DNA of 64,000 nucleotides from Mesotoga prima MesG1.Ag.4.2 (lineage in GTDB: Bacteria; Thermotogota; Thermotogae; Petrotogales; Kosmotogaceae): assembly GCF_000147715.2 (NCBI RefSeq), contig NC_017934.1, positions 992,001 through 1,056,000 of the forward strand, written 5' to 3'. Both the position numbers and the translations under genes were made by a program. Below, in pieces: positions 52,878 through 61,425 of the stretch (positions within the stretch are counted from its first letter, which is position 1; each line of letters starts with the position of its first letter). The notes beneath the pieces were generated by a model. The model saw only the letters and a program-made list of their open reading frames with translations. It made no database searches and was not told where the DNA came from.

Positions 52878-54914
52878 TTGCTTTCTTCAGAAGAGATTTT
52901 CAAATCTATGGAAATCAAACTGGAAGATACTTTGCCACCGGATCCAGAATTCAAGCCGGGAATCCGGAGAGCACCGAAGAGAGAACTAACTCTCTCTAAA
53001 AAGGAGATAGAGCTTGCTCTAGTGAATGCGCTGCGTTACATACCTGTAAGGCTTCATGAGAAACTTGCCCCAGAATTCCTAAATGAACTTTTAACGATGG
53101 GCAGGATCTACGGATATAGATATAGGCCTCGGGGTGAAATAAAGGGCAGGCCTATCGAAATGTATAAGGGGAAGTGCATTGAAGGTAAAGCATTTCAGGT
53201 AATGATAGATAACAATCTTGACTTCGATGTTGCTCTCTACCCTTATGAACTCGTCACTTACGGTGAGACGGGACAGGTCTGTCAGAACTGGATGCAGTAC
53301 AGGCTTATCAAAAGGTACCTTGAGGAATTGACTGAAGATCAGACTCTGGTTGTAATGTCTGGACACCCGCTTGGATTATTCAGTTCAAACAAATCTAGTC
53401 CAAGAGTAATCATAACAAACGCCCTTATGGTAGGAATGTTTGATAATCAGGAACAGTGGATAAGGGCACAGGCGCTTGGAGTTGCTAATTATGGCCAGAT
53501 GACCGCGGGTGGCTGGATGTACATAGGGCCTCAAGGAATTGTCCATGGAACCTTCAACACGATTCTCAATGCAGGAAGACTGAAACTCGGCATTGGTGAC
53601 GAAGGCGATCTTGGTGGTCATCTCTTTGTCTCATCGGGACTGGGAGGAATGAGCGGAGCTCAGGGAAAGGCCGTAAAGATAGCGGGCGGTGTCGGCATAA
53701 TTGCCGAAGTTGACCGATCAAGGATCGAGACGCGACTCGAACAGGGATGGGTTGACGAGGTGATCGAAGATCCTTCTGAAGCATTCGCTCTCGCAATAGA
53801 AAAGATGAAGAGCAGAGAAAGCCAAGCTATTGCCTTTCACGGGAACATAGTGGATCTTCTCGAATACGCTGTAAATAATGATGTTCACATTGAATTGCTT
53901 TCGGATCAGACGTCCTGTCATGCTCCCTATGATGGAGGTTACTGTCCTCAGGGTTTGACTTTCGATGAGAGAACCGAGCTACTGAGAAGTGACAGGAAAA
54001 GATTTATAGAACTGGTAGATAAATCACTCGTGAGGCATTTCAGTCTGATAAGAATGCTTGTTCACAAGGGAACCTATTTCTTCGACTACGGCAATTCCTT
54101 CATGAAAGCGGTCTTCGATGCCGGTGCAAAAGAAATTGCGAAGAATGGAACGGATACTTCGGAAGGATTCATTTTTCCCTCTTATGTAGAAGATATAATG
54201 GGTCCAATGCTTTTCGATTTCGGGTACGGACCGTTCAGATGGGTATGCCTCAGCGGCAAAAAGGAGGACTTGTTGAAAACCGATGCCGCAGCAATGAGTC
54301 TTATTGATCCAGATCGACGAGGCCAGGACAGGGACAATTACATCTGGATTAGGGACGCCGATAAGAACCGGCTTGTAGTTGGCACGCAGGCGAGAATACT
54401 TTATCAGGATGCTGCCGGAAGACGCGATATCGCTCTGAAATTCAACGAGATGGTGAGATGCGGAGAGATAGGTCCGATAATGATTGGGAGAGATCACCAC
54501 GACACCGGCGGTACCGATTCGCCTTTCAGGGAGACATCGAACATAAAGGATGGAAGCAATATTATGGCAGACATGGCAACCCAGTGCTTTGCTGGCAATG
54601 CTGCAAGAGGCATGAGCATGGTCTCGCTCCACAACGGTGGAGGCGTTGGAATAGGCAAGGCAATAAACGGTGGCTTTGGTCTTGTATTGGATGGAAGCGA
54701 GAGAGTGGATAAAATTATCAGAACATCGATATCTTGGGACGTCATGAGTGGTGTGGCCAGAAGAGCCTGGGCGAGAAACGAAAACGCCCTGTCAGTTGCA
54801 TCTGAATTCAACAGGCAAAAGAGGGGGAGCGAGCAGATAACGCTTCCTTATCTGGTGGATGAAGGAATCATCAGCAAAGCGATTAAAGAAGCTGAAACTG
54901 AAAAGGAGAAATGA
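52878..54914 (+). CDS. hutU: Urocanate hydratase, long form
   Basis: A 678-residue NAD+-dependent enzyme that converts urocanate to imidazolonepropionate in histidine breakdown. Motifs include QVCQNWMQYRLI, MSGHPLGLF, VANYGQMTAGGWMYIGPQGI, the NAD region SSGLGGMSGAQGKAVKIAGG, and TSCHAPYDGGYCPQGLTF. It is about 120 residues longer than the usual bacterial enzyme (about 557) and close to the animal form (about 676), with an extra N-terminal stretch. TTG 52878 follows AAAGGAGG. No other hut genes are seen here. Confidence 0.92.
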   Translation: MLSSEEIFKSMEIKLEDTLPPDPEFKPGIRRAPKRELTLSKKEIELALVNALRYIPVRLHEKLAPEFLNELLTMGRIYGYRYRPRGEIKGRPIEMYKGKCIEGKAFQVMIDNNLDFDVALYPYELVTYGETGQVCQNWMQYRLIKRYLEELTEDQTLVVMSGHPLGLFSSNKSSPRVIITNALMVGMFDNQEQWIRAQALGVANYGQMTAGGWMYIGPQGIVHGTFNTILNAGRLKLGIGDEGDLGGHLFVSSGLGGMSGAQGKAVKIAGGVGIIAEVDRSRIETRLEQGWVDEVIEDPSEAFALAIEKMKSRESQAIAFHGNIVDLLEYAVNNDVHIELLSDQTSCHAPYDGGYCPQGLTFDERTELLRSDRKRFIELVDKSLVRHFSLIRMLVHKGTYFFDYGNSFMKAVFDAGAKEIAKNGTDTSEGFIFPSYVEDIMGPMLFDFGYGPFRWVCLSGKKEDLLKTDAAAMSLIDPDRRGQDRDNYIWIRDADKNRLVVGTQARILYQDAAGRRDIALKFNEMVRCGEIGPIMIGRDHHDTGGTDSPFRETSNIKDGSNIMADMATQCFAGNAARGMSMVSLHNGGGVGIGKAINGGFGLVLDGSERVDKIIRTSISWDVMSGVARRAWARNENALSVASEFNRQKRGSEQITLPYLVDEGIISKAIKEAETEKEK

Positions 54915-54918
54915 AGCA

Positions 54919-55479
54919 ATGACGATGTACTTTTCAAAGAGTGACGAAGAAACAACAAAAACACTCCTTGCGAGAATATTTGAAAGGGCCGAGGAGAAGA
55001 ATATCGATAAAGTGATCTTGCCTTCTACGAGTGGTGTAGTTGCAAGAATGGCTTTTGATCTTGTCCCTGATTCAGTCCGGTTGATAATCGTCACCCATAG
55101 TGTTGGCTTTCGAGAACCAGATGAAGATGAATTCGACCCTCAAGTTAGGAAGCTCTATTCTGGAAGTCGACATTCACTACTTACAGTGACCCATCTCTTC
55201 AGAGGAATAGAAGTAGCTTTTGCCAAAGCGAATGGCGGTGTGTATCCTCTACAGATTTTTGCGACAGCCCTGCGCCTCTTTGGCCAGGGAACGAAAGTAG
55301 CCGTTGAGATAGCCATAATGGCAGCCGATGCAGGAATTGTAAGAACCGATCAGTGGGTGATTTCGGCAGGCGGAACAAACCACGGGATAGATACTGCTTT
55401 TGTACTAAAGCCATGTCATTCAACTGATTTGAGTATCTTCAAATTCGGGGAGCTAATAGGTATTCCGTCTAGTCTCTAA
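54919..55479 (+). CDS. Orphan pyruvate-kinase C-terminal (alpha/beta) domain protein
   Basis: A 186-residue protein of the PK_C fold without the catalytic barrel. DKVILPSTSGVVARMAFDLV, VTHSVGFREPDED and the conserved end WVISAGGTNHGIDTAFVLKP mark the family. In pyruvate kinase this domain binds allosteric effectors; the isolated form has no assigned function. ATG 54919 starts four bases after the hutU stop with GGAG about 11 bases before, so it is co-expressed with hutU. Confidence 0.8.
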   Translation: MTMYFSKSDEETTKTLLARIFERAEEKNIDKVILPSTSGVVARMAFDLVPDSVRLIIVTHSVGFREPDEDEFDPQVRKLYSGSRHSLLTVTHLFRGIEVAFAKANGGVYPLQIFATALRLFGQGTKVAVEIAIMAADAGIVRTDQWVISAGGTNHGIDTAFVLKPCHSTDLSIFKFGELIGIPSSL

Positions 55480-55492
55480 TCTGCATATCTGA

Positions 55493-55521
55493 TTGAATTC
55501 CTTGTTGATTCAGGCTATAAT
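55493..55521 (+). promoter_or_regulatory. Predicted promoter of tRNA-Ala
   Basis: TTGAAT (55493-55498), 17-base spacer, TATAAT (55516-55521), 11 bases before the tRNA. Confidence 0.8.
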
Positions 55522-55532
55522 CAATTTTATGT

Positions 55533-55608
55533 GGGGCCGTAGCACAGCTGGGAGCGCGCCGCCTTCGCAAGGCGGAGGCCGGGGGTTCGAATCCCCTCGG
55601 CTCCACCA
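55533..55608 (+). tRNA. tRNA-Ala (anticodon CGC)
   Basis: A 76-nt cloverleaf: acceptor stem GGGGCCG with CGGCTCC, containing the G3-U70 wobble that marks alanine tRNA; anticodon stem CCGCC/GGCGG around TTCGCAA gives anticodon CGC for codon GCG; T arm GGGGG-TTCGAAT-CCCCT; discriminator A and encoded CCA. It has its own promoter and terminator. Confidence 0.96.
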
Positions 55609-55609
55609 G

Positions 55610-55631
55610 GGGGAGTTATCTCCCCTTTTTT
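55610..55631 (+). terminator. Terminator of the tRNA gene
   Basis: GGGGAG (55610-55615), loop TTAT, CTCCCC (55620-55625), then six T, directly after the CCA end. Confidence 0.92.
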
Positions 55632-55916
55632 GTTTCTGTTTGGACAGTTACTCTTGTTCTTGCTTAAAAAACCTCATCGCTTTCAAAAGATGAACTATCG
55701 CATGAAAGACTTTATTTTTCGGAAAAGAGTGATTGATCAAATATTCTTTGTCTCCCCTCGATCTTCTAAAGATCCTTTACCAGTTGTTGCACAGCATGAA
55801 AGTTATTCTGAAAAGATTGCTACTGGCCGATTTCTATACCAAACGAACTCTATAATCACAATGCACTGCGGACTAGACTGTTTTTAGAGACTGGATTAGA
55901 GTGTATCTTCACTTCA
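55632..55916. other. Non-coding gap after the tRNA
   Basis: Beyond the tRNA terminator I see no supported gene before the glycosyltransferase start. A leucine-rich open frame in this stretch lacks a binding site. Confidence 0.5.
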
Positions 55917-58067
55917 GTGGAAGAGACTCTAACTGATATCATCGTTGTTGAGGTGAGAAGGTGCAAGATAAAGAATCGAGACTGTTCGAAAGTGTCCGGA
56001 ACATCGCAGATAGGGTGGAGAAATCTGTACTTGCCTTCGAAGACGCCTGAGAGAGTTCGTGACGGTGTTGTTATTAACGATGATTTCTCGGCTTCTCAGC
56101 ACTTGATCTCTCAGCTTAACGAACCCAAGAAGCTTGAAAAATTATCTCTTCATCAAAGCAATCTAGTAAGAATTCTTTCTGCAATCAGGATGGGTGAGGT
56201 TCTTAGCTATGAGGCATTAGAAACAAAGCTTAGGGAGTGGGAGAATGACATTCTTTTGTCCACATCGTTGTTCAGAGGAGTACAACGTAGTGGAAGAAAA
56301 CTTGCATTTAGAGATTTGCTGACTGTTATTGGAAAGTCAGAAGAGATCGATTCACTTCTCTCAAGAGTAATTCGCTATGATTCTTCCGATCTAGTTGCTG
56401 CAAAAAAGCATGCTTCAGTCCTTCTCGAGTCTGCGGTACTTGACGGAAGAGATGGCTTCGATCCGGAAGCCCTGCTAGATCTATGGAAAGAGAATGAAAG
56501 GGTCCGCTCTCTTCTGCTCCTGCTATCAGGTGAGAAAAGACCATTAATTAGGGAAATGATAGGTAAGTCTCTCGGAGATGATCTTTCACTTCACCTCGGT
56601 ATTATCTTGAAAGCGGTGAGGTATGGAATCAATCTTCCTGATAATCACCCGGCCTTAACTGCTGGTCCTTGCTTAAAAAAGATTTACTCTTTGCTTATAG
56701 ATCTGAGAGATCAGATTCGTGTGAACTCAGTTCTTGTTCAGTTCAGTTTCTATGGTGATCCTCTGAAGACAGGAAAGGGCTCCAGTGGTGGAATGGGAAC
56801 GTTTCTCAGAACACTCGGAAATGAACTGACTCAGAACTTACCGGGTGTTGTTACAATCGTTCCACTCGAAATGAGGGAAATATCGAGAATGGACCGATTG
56901 TGGAGAACGGAAAGAGAACATCACTTCTTAATATATGTTCCTTTTCTAGGCTACGAAAAGATGATTATGAATAACTTCCTTGAAGAGAGAACTACTCTAA
57001 TTTCGAACGTTACAGACATACTTTCGATTGCGGGAATAAGCCCGGAACAATTTCATATGAGGTTTTCGGATTTCGCTTCTCAAGCGATGCTCGATCTATC
57101 GAAAAAGACTGGGATCCGGTCCTTTTTTACGGTAACACCCGATCCCCAGTGGCGCTTCGTAGATCAGAAAGGGTCTCTTATCAAACTGGATGCTGTTGAT
57201 GCAGTAAGAGAGACTTCAAAAGTCGAAGTATCGTGGAAGATGCTTAGGGATTGCGACGGGCTTTTCGGAATAGGAAGTGAGGAGAGCAGGAATCAGCTAC
57301 TTGCATACTATCCGCCACTTCTCGACGAAAGTATCTCAAAGAAACTCACGATGATGCCGGAAGGTATATCATTACGGAATGAGTGCCCGATTTTTGTGAA
57401 TGGGCCTCTCTATTCGATGCTGTTCGAGAAAGATAAGGAATTCTACCTCGAAAGATCTTTCAGAAACAATCCTCTGCTTCTTACGGTTGGAAGACTTGAT
57501 CCTGCAAAGGGCCAGGTGAAACTACTAACGGCCTGGGGAAACTCCGGTCTCTGGAATTCGTTTAATTTAGTTATAGTCGGGGGAGATCTGGATCATCCAA
57601 ATAGAATCGAAGCAAACGAACTTGAGGAGATCAGGAAATACGTGAGACAAAACAAAGAACTCCACGGGAGATTCTGCCACTTACCTGCGATGAACAACGA
57701 TGAGATTAGATGTCTTGAAAATAGTATTTCGCGAGTAAAAGCCACTCCGTGGCCTCCGACGTATGTTGCTCCTTCCTTCAAAGAGGAGTTTGGAATAGCC
57801 ATACTTGAAGCCATGGCTGCAGGCTTTGTGGCTATCGCGCCAAAGCGTGGGGGAGTGAAGAGTTATATACGTGACGGATACAATGGTTTTCTCATTGATA
57901 CAACCGACGAGGTTTCGATCGAAAAGGAGTTAAGGAGACTGCTGATAGATGTAAGACCCTCCGCAAGAAGAATGAAGATGATTGCCGAGAACGGGAGCAA
58001 AACTATTTATAGGAGGTACTCCATTTCCGTAGTGGCAAAGCAGTTTTCATCTTATTATTCTTCTTGA
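55917..58067 (+). CDS. GT4-type glycosyltransferase with long N-terminal extension
   Basis: A 716-residue protein. From about residue 268 it is a GT-B glycosyltransferase of family 4: a glycine loop in KGSSGGMGTFLRTLGNEL, a nucleotide-sugar site VGRLDPAKGQVKLLTAWG, and the E-x7-E motif in SFKEEFGIAILEAMAAGF. The first 265 residues are helical, charged and of no known family. The start GTG 55917 is uncertain; another in-frame GTG lies 36 bases later. The enzyme probably makes a storage saccharide, solute or envelope glycan. Confidence 0.75.
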   Translation: MEETLTDIIVVEVRRCKIKNRDCSKVSGTSQIGWRNLYLPSKTPERVRDGVVINDDFSASQHLISQLNEPKKLEKLSLHQSNLVRILSAIRMGEVLSYEALETKLREWENDILLSTSLFRGVQRSGRKLAFRDLLTVIGKSEEIDSLLSRVIRYDSSDLVAAKKHASVLLESAVLDGRDGFDPEALLDLWKENERVRSLLLLLSGEKRPLIREMIGKSLGDDLSLHLGIILKAVRYGINLPDNHPALTAGPCLKKIYSLLIDLRDQIRVNSVLVQFSFYGDPLKTGKGSSGGMGTFLRTLGNELTQNLPGVVTIVPLEMREISRMDRLWRTEREHHFLIYVPFLGYEKMIMNNFLEERTTLISNVTDILSIAGISPEQFHMRFSDFASQAMLDLSKKTGIRSFFTVTPDPQWRFVDQKGSLIKLDAVDAVRETSKVEVSWKMLRDCDGLFGIGSEESRNQLLAYYPPLLDESISKKLTMMPEGISLRNECPIFVNGPLYSMLFEKDKEFYLERSFRNNPLLLTVGRLDPAKGQVKLLTAWGNSGLWNSFNLVIVGGDLDHPNRIEANELEEIRKYVRQNKELHGRFCHLPAMNNDEIRCLENSISRVKATPWPPTYVAPSFKEEFGIAILEAMAAGFVAIAPKRGGVKSYIRDGYNGFLIDTTDEVSIEKELRRLLIDVRPSARRMKMIAENGSKTIYRRYSISVVAKQFSSYYSS

Positions 58068-58484
58068 AGGAGTTTCCCAACTGGTTTGTGTAAGAAGGTA
58101 ATTGATGTATAAGAGTAACTTCATTTTGAAGTAAACAGACACTGTCTTCAGTGGTAGGTAACTTTATCAGAAGATCTTGAGTCTAGTTGAGAAGCCCTTG
58201 TGTTGGCAAGACAAGATGGACAGATAGACTTTGAAGATGAGGACTGTGTGATAAGATTATTTATGGACCACTGCGGGATAAGTTGGGTTTCGGTCACCAA
58301 CAGATTACTACTCTTTCCGACGTTAGCAAATCTTTGTCTTATAAAAACTTCTAGTGAACGAAGCCGGTTAACTCAGCAGAAAAAAATCAACGACTAGCTT
58401 GGCGATAATTTTTCCTGCAGGAATCGATTTACAAAGAAATAATTTTCAGAGTGTTGAGCATCATTAGAGAAAGGAAGTGGAGAT
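58068..58484. other. 417-bp gene-free gap
   Basis: No supported gene, hairpin or promoter match is seen between the glycosyltransferase and radical SAM genes. Open frames are short with no motifs. Confidence 0.5.
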
Positions 58485-59999
58485 ATGAGAGTTTTGATGG
58501 TTTATCCAGAATATCCAGAAACGTTCTGGAGTTTCAAACATGCCTTGAAATTCGTCTCGAAAAAGGCTGCATATCCACCGCTGGGACTCATGACCGTTGC
58601 CGCTATGTTGCCTAAAGAATGGGAGAAGAAACTCATCGATATGAACACAGATACTCTGCGCGATGAAGATATAGAGAAATCGGATTACGTAATGATTAGC
58701 TCAATGGATATTCAGTTCGACTCGACAAAGAATGTTATTCAGAAGTGTAAAGATTTGGGTGTCAAAACTGTAGCGGGCGGGCCGCTCTTTACAACAAGAC
58801 CCGAGGAGTTCAGTGAGGTCGATCACCTTGTCCTCGGCGAAGCAGAGAAGACATTGGAGCCATTTCTACTTGATTTGGAGAAAGGACAGGCCAAGCACAT
58901 CTACAAATCCGATGATTTTCCGGATATTGAAAGTAGTCCCATTCCAGACTGGAGTCTTTTGGACATGAGAAAGTACTCTTCAATGAACATCCAGTACTCT
59001 AGAGGCTGCCCTTACAACTGTGAGTTCTGTGACATCGTTCTGCTCAACGGGCACATTCCCAGGACAAAGAGCGCTGAAAAGCTTGTCGCTGAAATGGAAG
59101 CTTTATATAAAGTCGGCTGGCGTGGAGGAGTATTCTTAGTTGACGATAACTTCATCGGCAATAAGGTAAAACTGAAGAGAGAGATTCTTCCAGCCATTGC
59201 AGAATGGATGAAAAAAAGGAACTATCCATTCGTGCTGAATACAGAAGCCTCAATCGATCTTTCAGATGACGACGAACTCATGAGACTCATGGTAGATGCA
59301 AGTTTTGGAACCGTATTCGTTGGGATAGAGACTACCGAAGAGGAAAGTCTAGTTGAGTGCGGTAAGTTCCAGAATCGAAACAGGGACTTGCTTTCATCTG
59401 TGAGAAAGATGCAGGAGTTCGGACTTCAGGTTCAGGGAGGGTTCATTGTGGGTTTCGATCATGACAAACCCTCGGTATTTAGCAACATGATCGATTTCAT
59501 TCAGAAGAGCGGTATAGTGACGGCGATGGTCGGTGTTCTCACTGCACCAACGGGAACGAGACTTTTCCAGAGACTGAAAAAAGAGAACAGGATCGTATCG
59601 GAGTTCTCCGGCAACAACACCAGCATTATGACTAACATAGTTCCCAAGATGGGAATGAAGAATCTGGTAGACGGATACTACAGAATTCTCAAGAGCATCT
59701 ACGCGCCGAAGCCTTACACCCAGAGAGTAATTACCTTTCTTAAGAACTACAAACCTAATTCAGTTAAACACGTTAGGCCTTTCACCGATAGTATCAAGGC
59801 TTTTTTGAAGTCCCTATGGGTACTTGGAATTAAGGATAAAGGCAGAATGAACTACTGGTCGTTGCTCTTGTGGACGATTTTCTTCAAGCCGTCGCTTTTC
59901 CCTTTGTCAGTCGAATTTGCAATATACGGCTATCACTTCAGAAAGTCCCTTTCATTTGGGTTGCAAGCGGAAAACGAAGCTCAACCGCCGAGCAGTTAG
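58485..59999 (+). CDS. B12-binding radical SAM protein (DUF4070 type)
   Basis: A 504-residue enzyme. Residues 1-130 form a cobalamin-binding-like domain (MRVLMVYPEYPETFWSFKHA; no clear DxHxxG histidine is seen). The radical SAM cluster motif is SRGCPYNCEFCDIV near residue 175. The C-terminal region, with the SIYAPKPYTQRVITFL segment, is the DUF4070 part, ending in a hydrophobic stretch (LLLWTIFFKPSLFPLSVEFA) that may touch the membrane. Relatives methylate unactivated carbons in lipids or antibiotics. It lies 166 bases before the dehydratase-like pair; a link is not proven. Confidence 0.85.
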   Translation: MRVLMVYPEYPETFWSFKHALKFVSKKAAYPPLGLMTVAAMLPKEWEKKLIDMNTDTLRDEDIEKSDYVMISSMDIQFDSTKNVIQKCKDLGVKTVAGGPLFTTRPEEFSEVDHLVLGEAEKTLEPFLLDLEKGQAKHIYKSDDFPDIESSPIPDWSLLDMRKYSSMNIQYSRGCPYNCEFCDIVLLNGHIPRTKSAEKLVAEMEALYKVGWRGGVFLVDDNFIGNKVKLKREILPAIAEWMKKRNYPFVLNTEASIDLSDDDELMRLMVDASFGTVFVGIETTEEESLVECGKFQNRNRDLLSSVRKMQEFGLQVQGGFIVGFDHDKPSVFSNMIDFIQKSGIVTAMVGVLTAPTGTRLFQRLKKENRIVSEFSGNNTSIMTNIVPKMGMKNLVDGYYRILKSIYAPKPYTQRVITFLKNYKPNSVKHVRPFTDSIKAFLKSLWVLGIKDKGRMNYWSLLLWTIFFKPSLFPLSVEFAIYGYHFRKSLSFGLQAENEAQPPSS

Positions 60000-60165
60000 A
60001 AGGGATTCTTGTCAGGCTGATAGTGGCAGCGGAAAGAGCAATTATGATGAACGATAAACTCTCTGTTCTCAAGAGGGTATAATTGAATCTCTTTTAACAT
60101 TCCTGACTAAATAAGGATAATGGTGGTGTCAGTGATTTTCGATGGCGGGAGTGAGGGCATAGTTA

Positions 60166-61425
60166 ATGTCAAGAAAGAGTGTTAGATTCGGGAGCTTTCT
60201 CAGAAATCACATAGATGACAGAGATAGTTTCAAGAAATGGCTTCAGCTCGGCATGGCATTTGAGAACTTCAGAAGAAAGTATTTTCCAGACAGAGATCGA
60301 CCGCGATTTGTCAATACGGTCAATCATTTGGCTTTGGAAGAGGTCTACCATGCAGTGAAGGGTGAGAAGACCGCGTGGGTAAATCTGATGAACCCTTCAG
60401 AACTTCTTCTTTCGGCGGGGCTTAGACCCGTTTCGGCCGAAGGCATTTCAGGCGCTCTTTCGTCTATGCATCTTGAGGACACGGCAATCTCTGTTTCTTC
60501 GCAGGCTGGAATAAGCGACTCTTTGTGCACTTTTCATAGGGCTTCTCTCGGTGTTTCTTTGAGAAAGTTACTTCCTCCGCCGAAACTGGTGATGACCACA
60601 AGCATTCTATGCGATGGAAACCTCCCGACTTTCAAGAGAATAGCTGGAGAGTACGATGTGCCTTTTATTCTGATCGATGTGCCCAGAGGTCGGAAGCAGG
60701 AAGCGGTTGGGTACGTCCTGTCTCAACTGAAAGATGTAATTGTCACAATTCAAGAGATCACCGGGAAGCCTTTCAAGATGGATGAGTTGTCATTGAGATT
60801 ATCTTATGAAAGAGAACTGATAAATAACCTCGAAAAGGCTAGGCTCAGAGCGCACGACTCGTATCTTCCTCAGCATCTCTACGAACATATGAACTCGCTG
60901 TATGTCCTTCATACTCTTGCCGGTGATCCTCGAATTGCATTGGGCTCCAGAAACGTCGCGGAGAGCCTTAAAGTAATCCCCGAAAACGCAAAGAGGATAC
61001 TATGGCTACACATACCACCTTATTACGACAATGAGTTATTCGAGTTATTTTCACCTAATAGTGAAAATCTAGTTGTAGGTAACGAACTTATGTGGGACTG
61101 GATATATCCAGTAGATCCCGACCGACCGCTAGAAAGCCTTGCAAAAAAGCTTGTTTTCAATCCGCTTTGCGGTAGCGTCGTTGATCGGGGCGAGTTCTGT
61201 TTGGGTCTCGCCAGAGATTTCAATGTCGATGGGGTTATCCACTTCTCTCATTGGGGTTGCAGGCAGTCTTCCGGAGGCGTACCTTTCCTCAAGAGGTTGT
61301 TTGAAAGTGAGAAGATTCCATTTCTAGAGTTAACGGGAGACTGTGTCGATCATTCATCACAAGGTGCGGGGCAGCTTCGAACAAGAGTGGAAGCCTTCCT
61401 CGAAATACTGGAGAATAGAAGATGA
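60166..61425 (+). CDS. 2-Hydroxyacyl-CoA dehydratase-like subunit
   Basis: A 419-residue protein of the HgdA/HgdB/FldB family, whose members hold a 4Fe-4S cluster that receives one electron from an ATP-driven activator. Cysteines that could be ligands are in ISDSLCTFHRASLG, TSILCDGN, NPLCGSV and HWGCRQSSGG. The last two motifs and VDRGEFCLGLARDFNVDGVI resemble the conserved C-terminal subdomain. Its stop overlaps the next gene (ATGA), so the two proteins are made together. The substrate is unknown and need not be an acyl-CoA; double-cubane reductases have the same fold. Confidence 0.8.
   Translation: MSRKSVRFGSFLRNHIDDRDSFKKWLQLGMAFENFRRKYFPDRDRPRFVNTVNHLALEEVYHAVKGEKTAWVNLMNPSELLLSAGLRPVSAEGISGALSSMHLEDTAISVSSQAGISDSLCTFHRASLGVSLRKLLPPPKLVMTTSILCDGNLPTFKRIAGEYDVPFILIDVPRGRKQEAVGYVLSQLKDVIVTIQEITGKPFKMDELSLRLSYERELINNLEKARLRAHDSYLPQHLYEHMNSLYVLHTLAGDPRIALGSRNVAESLKVIPENAKRILWLHIPPYYDNELFELFSPNSENLVVGNELMWDWIYPVDPDRPLESLAKKLVFNPLCGSVVDRGEFCLGLARDFNVDGVIHFSHWGCRQSSGGVPFLKRLFESEKIPFLELTGDCVDHSSQGAGQLRTRVEAFLEILENRR

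Noticed and set aside
54024-54632. 202-codon open frame on the minus strand
   Set aside because: Antisense to the conserved core of hutU.
58200-58397. 65-codon plus-strand frame before the radical SAM gene
   Set aside because: No binding site, no motif, and composition unlike neighbouring genes.
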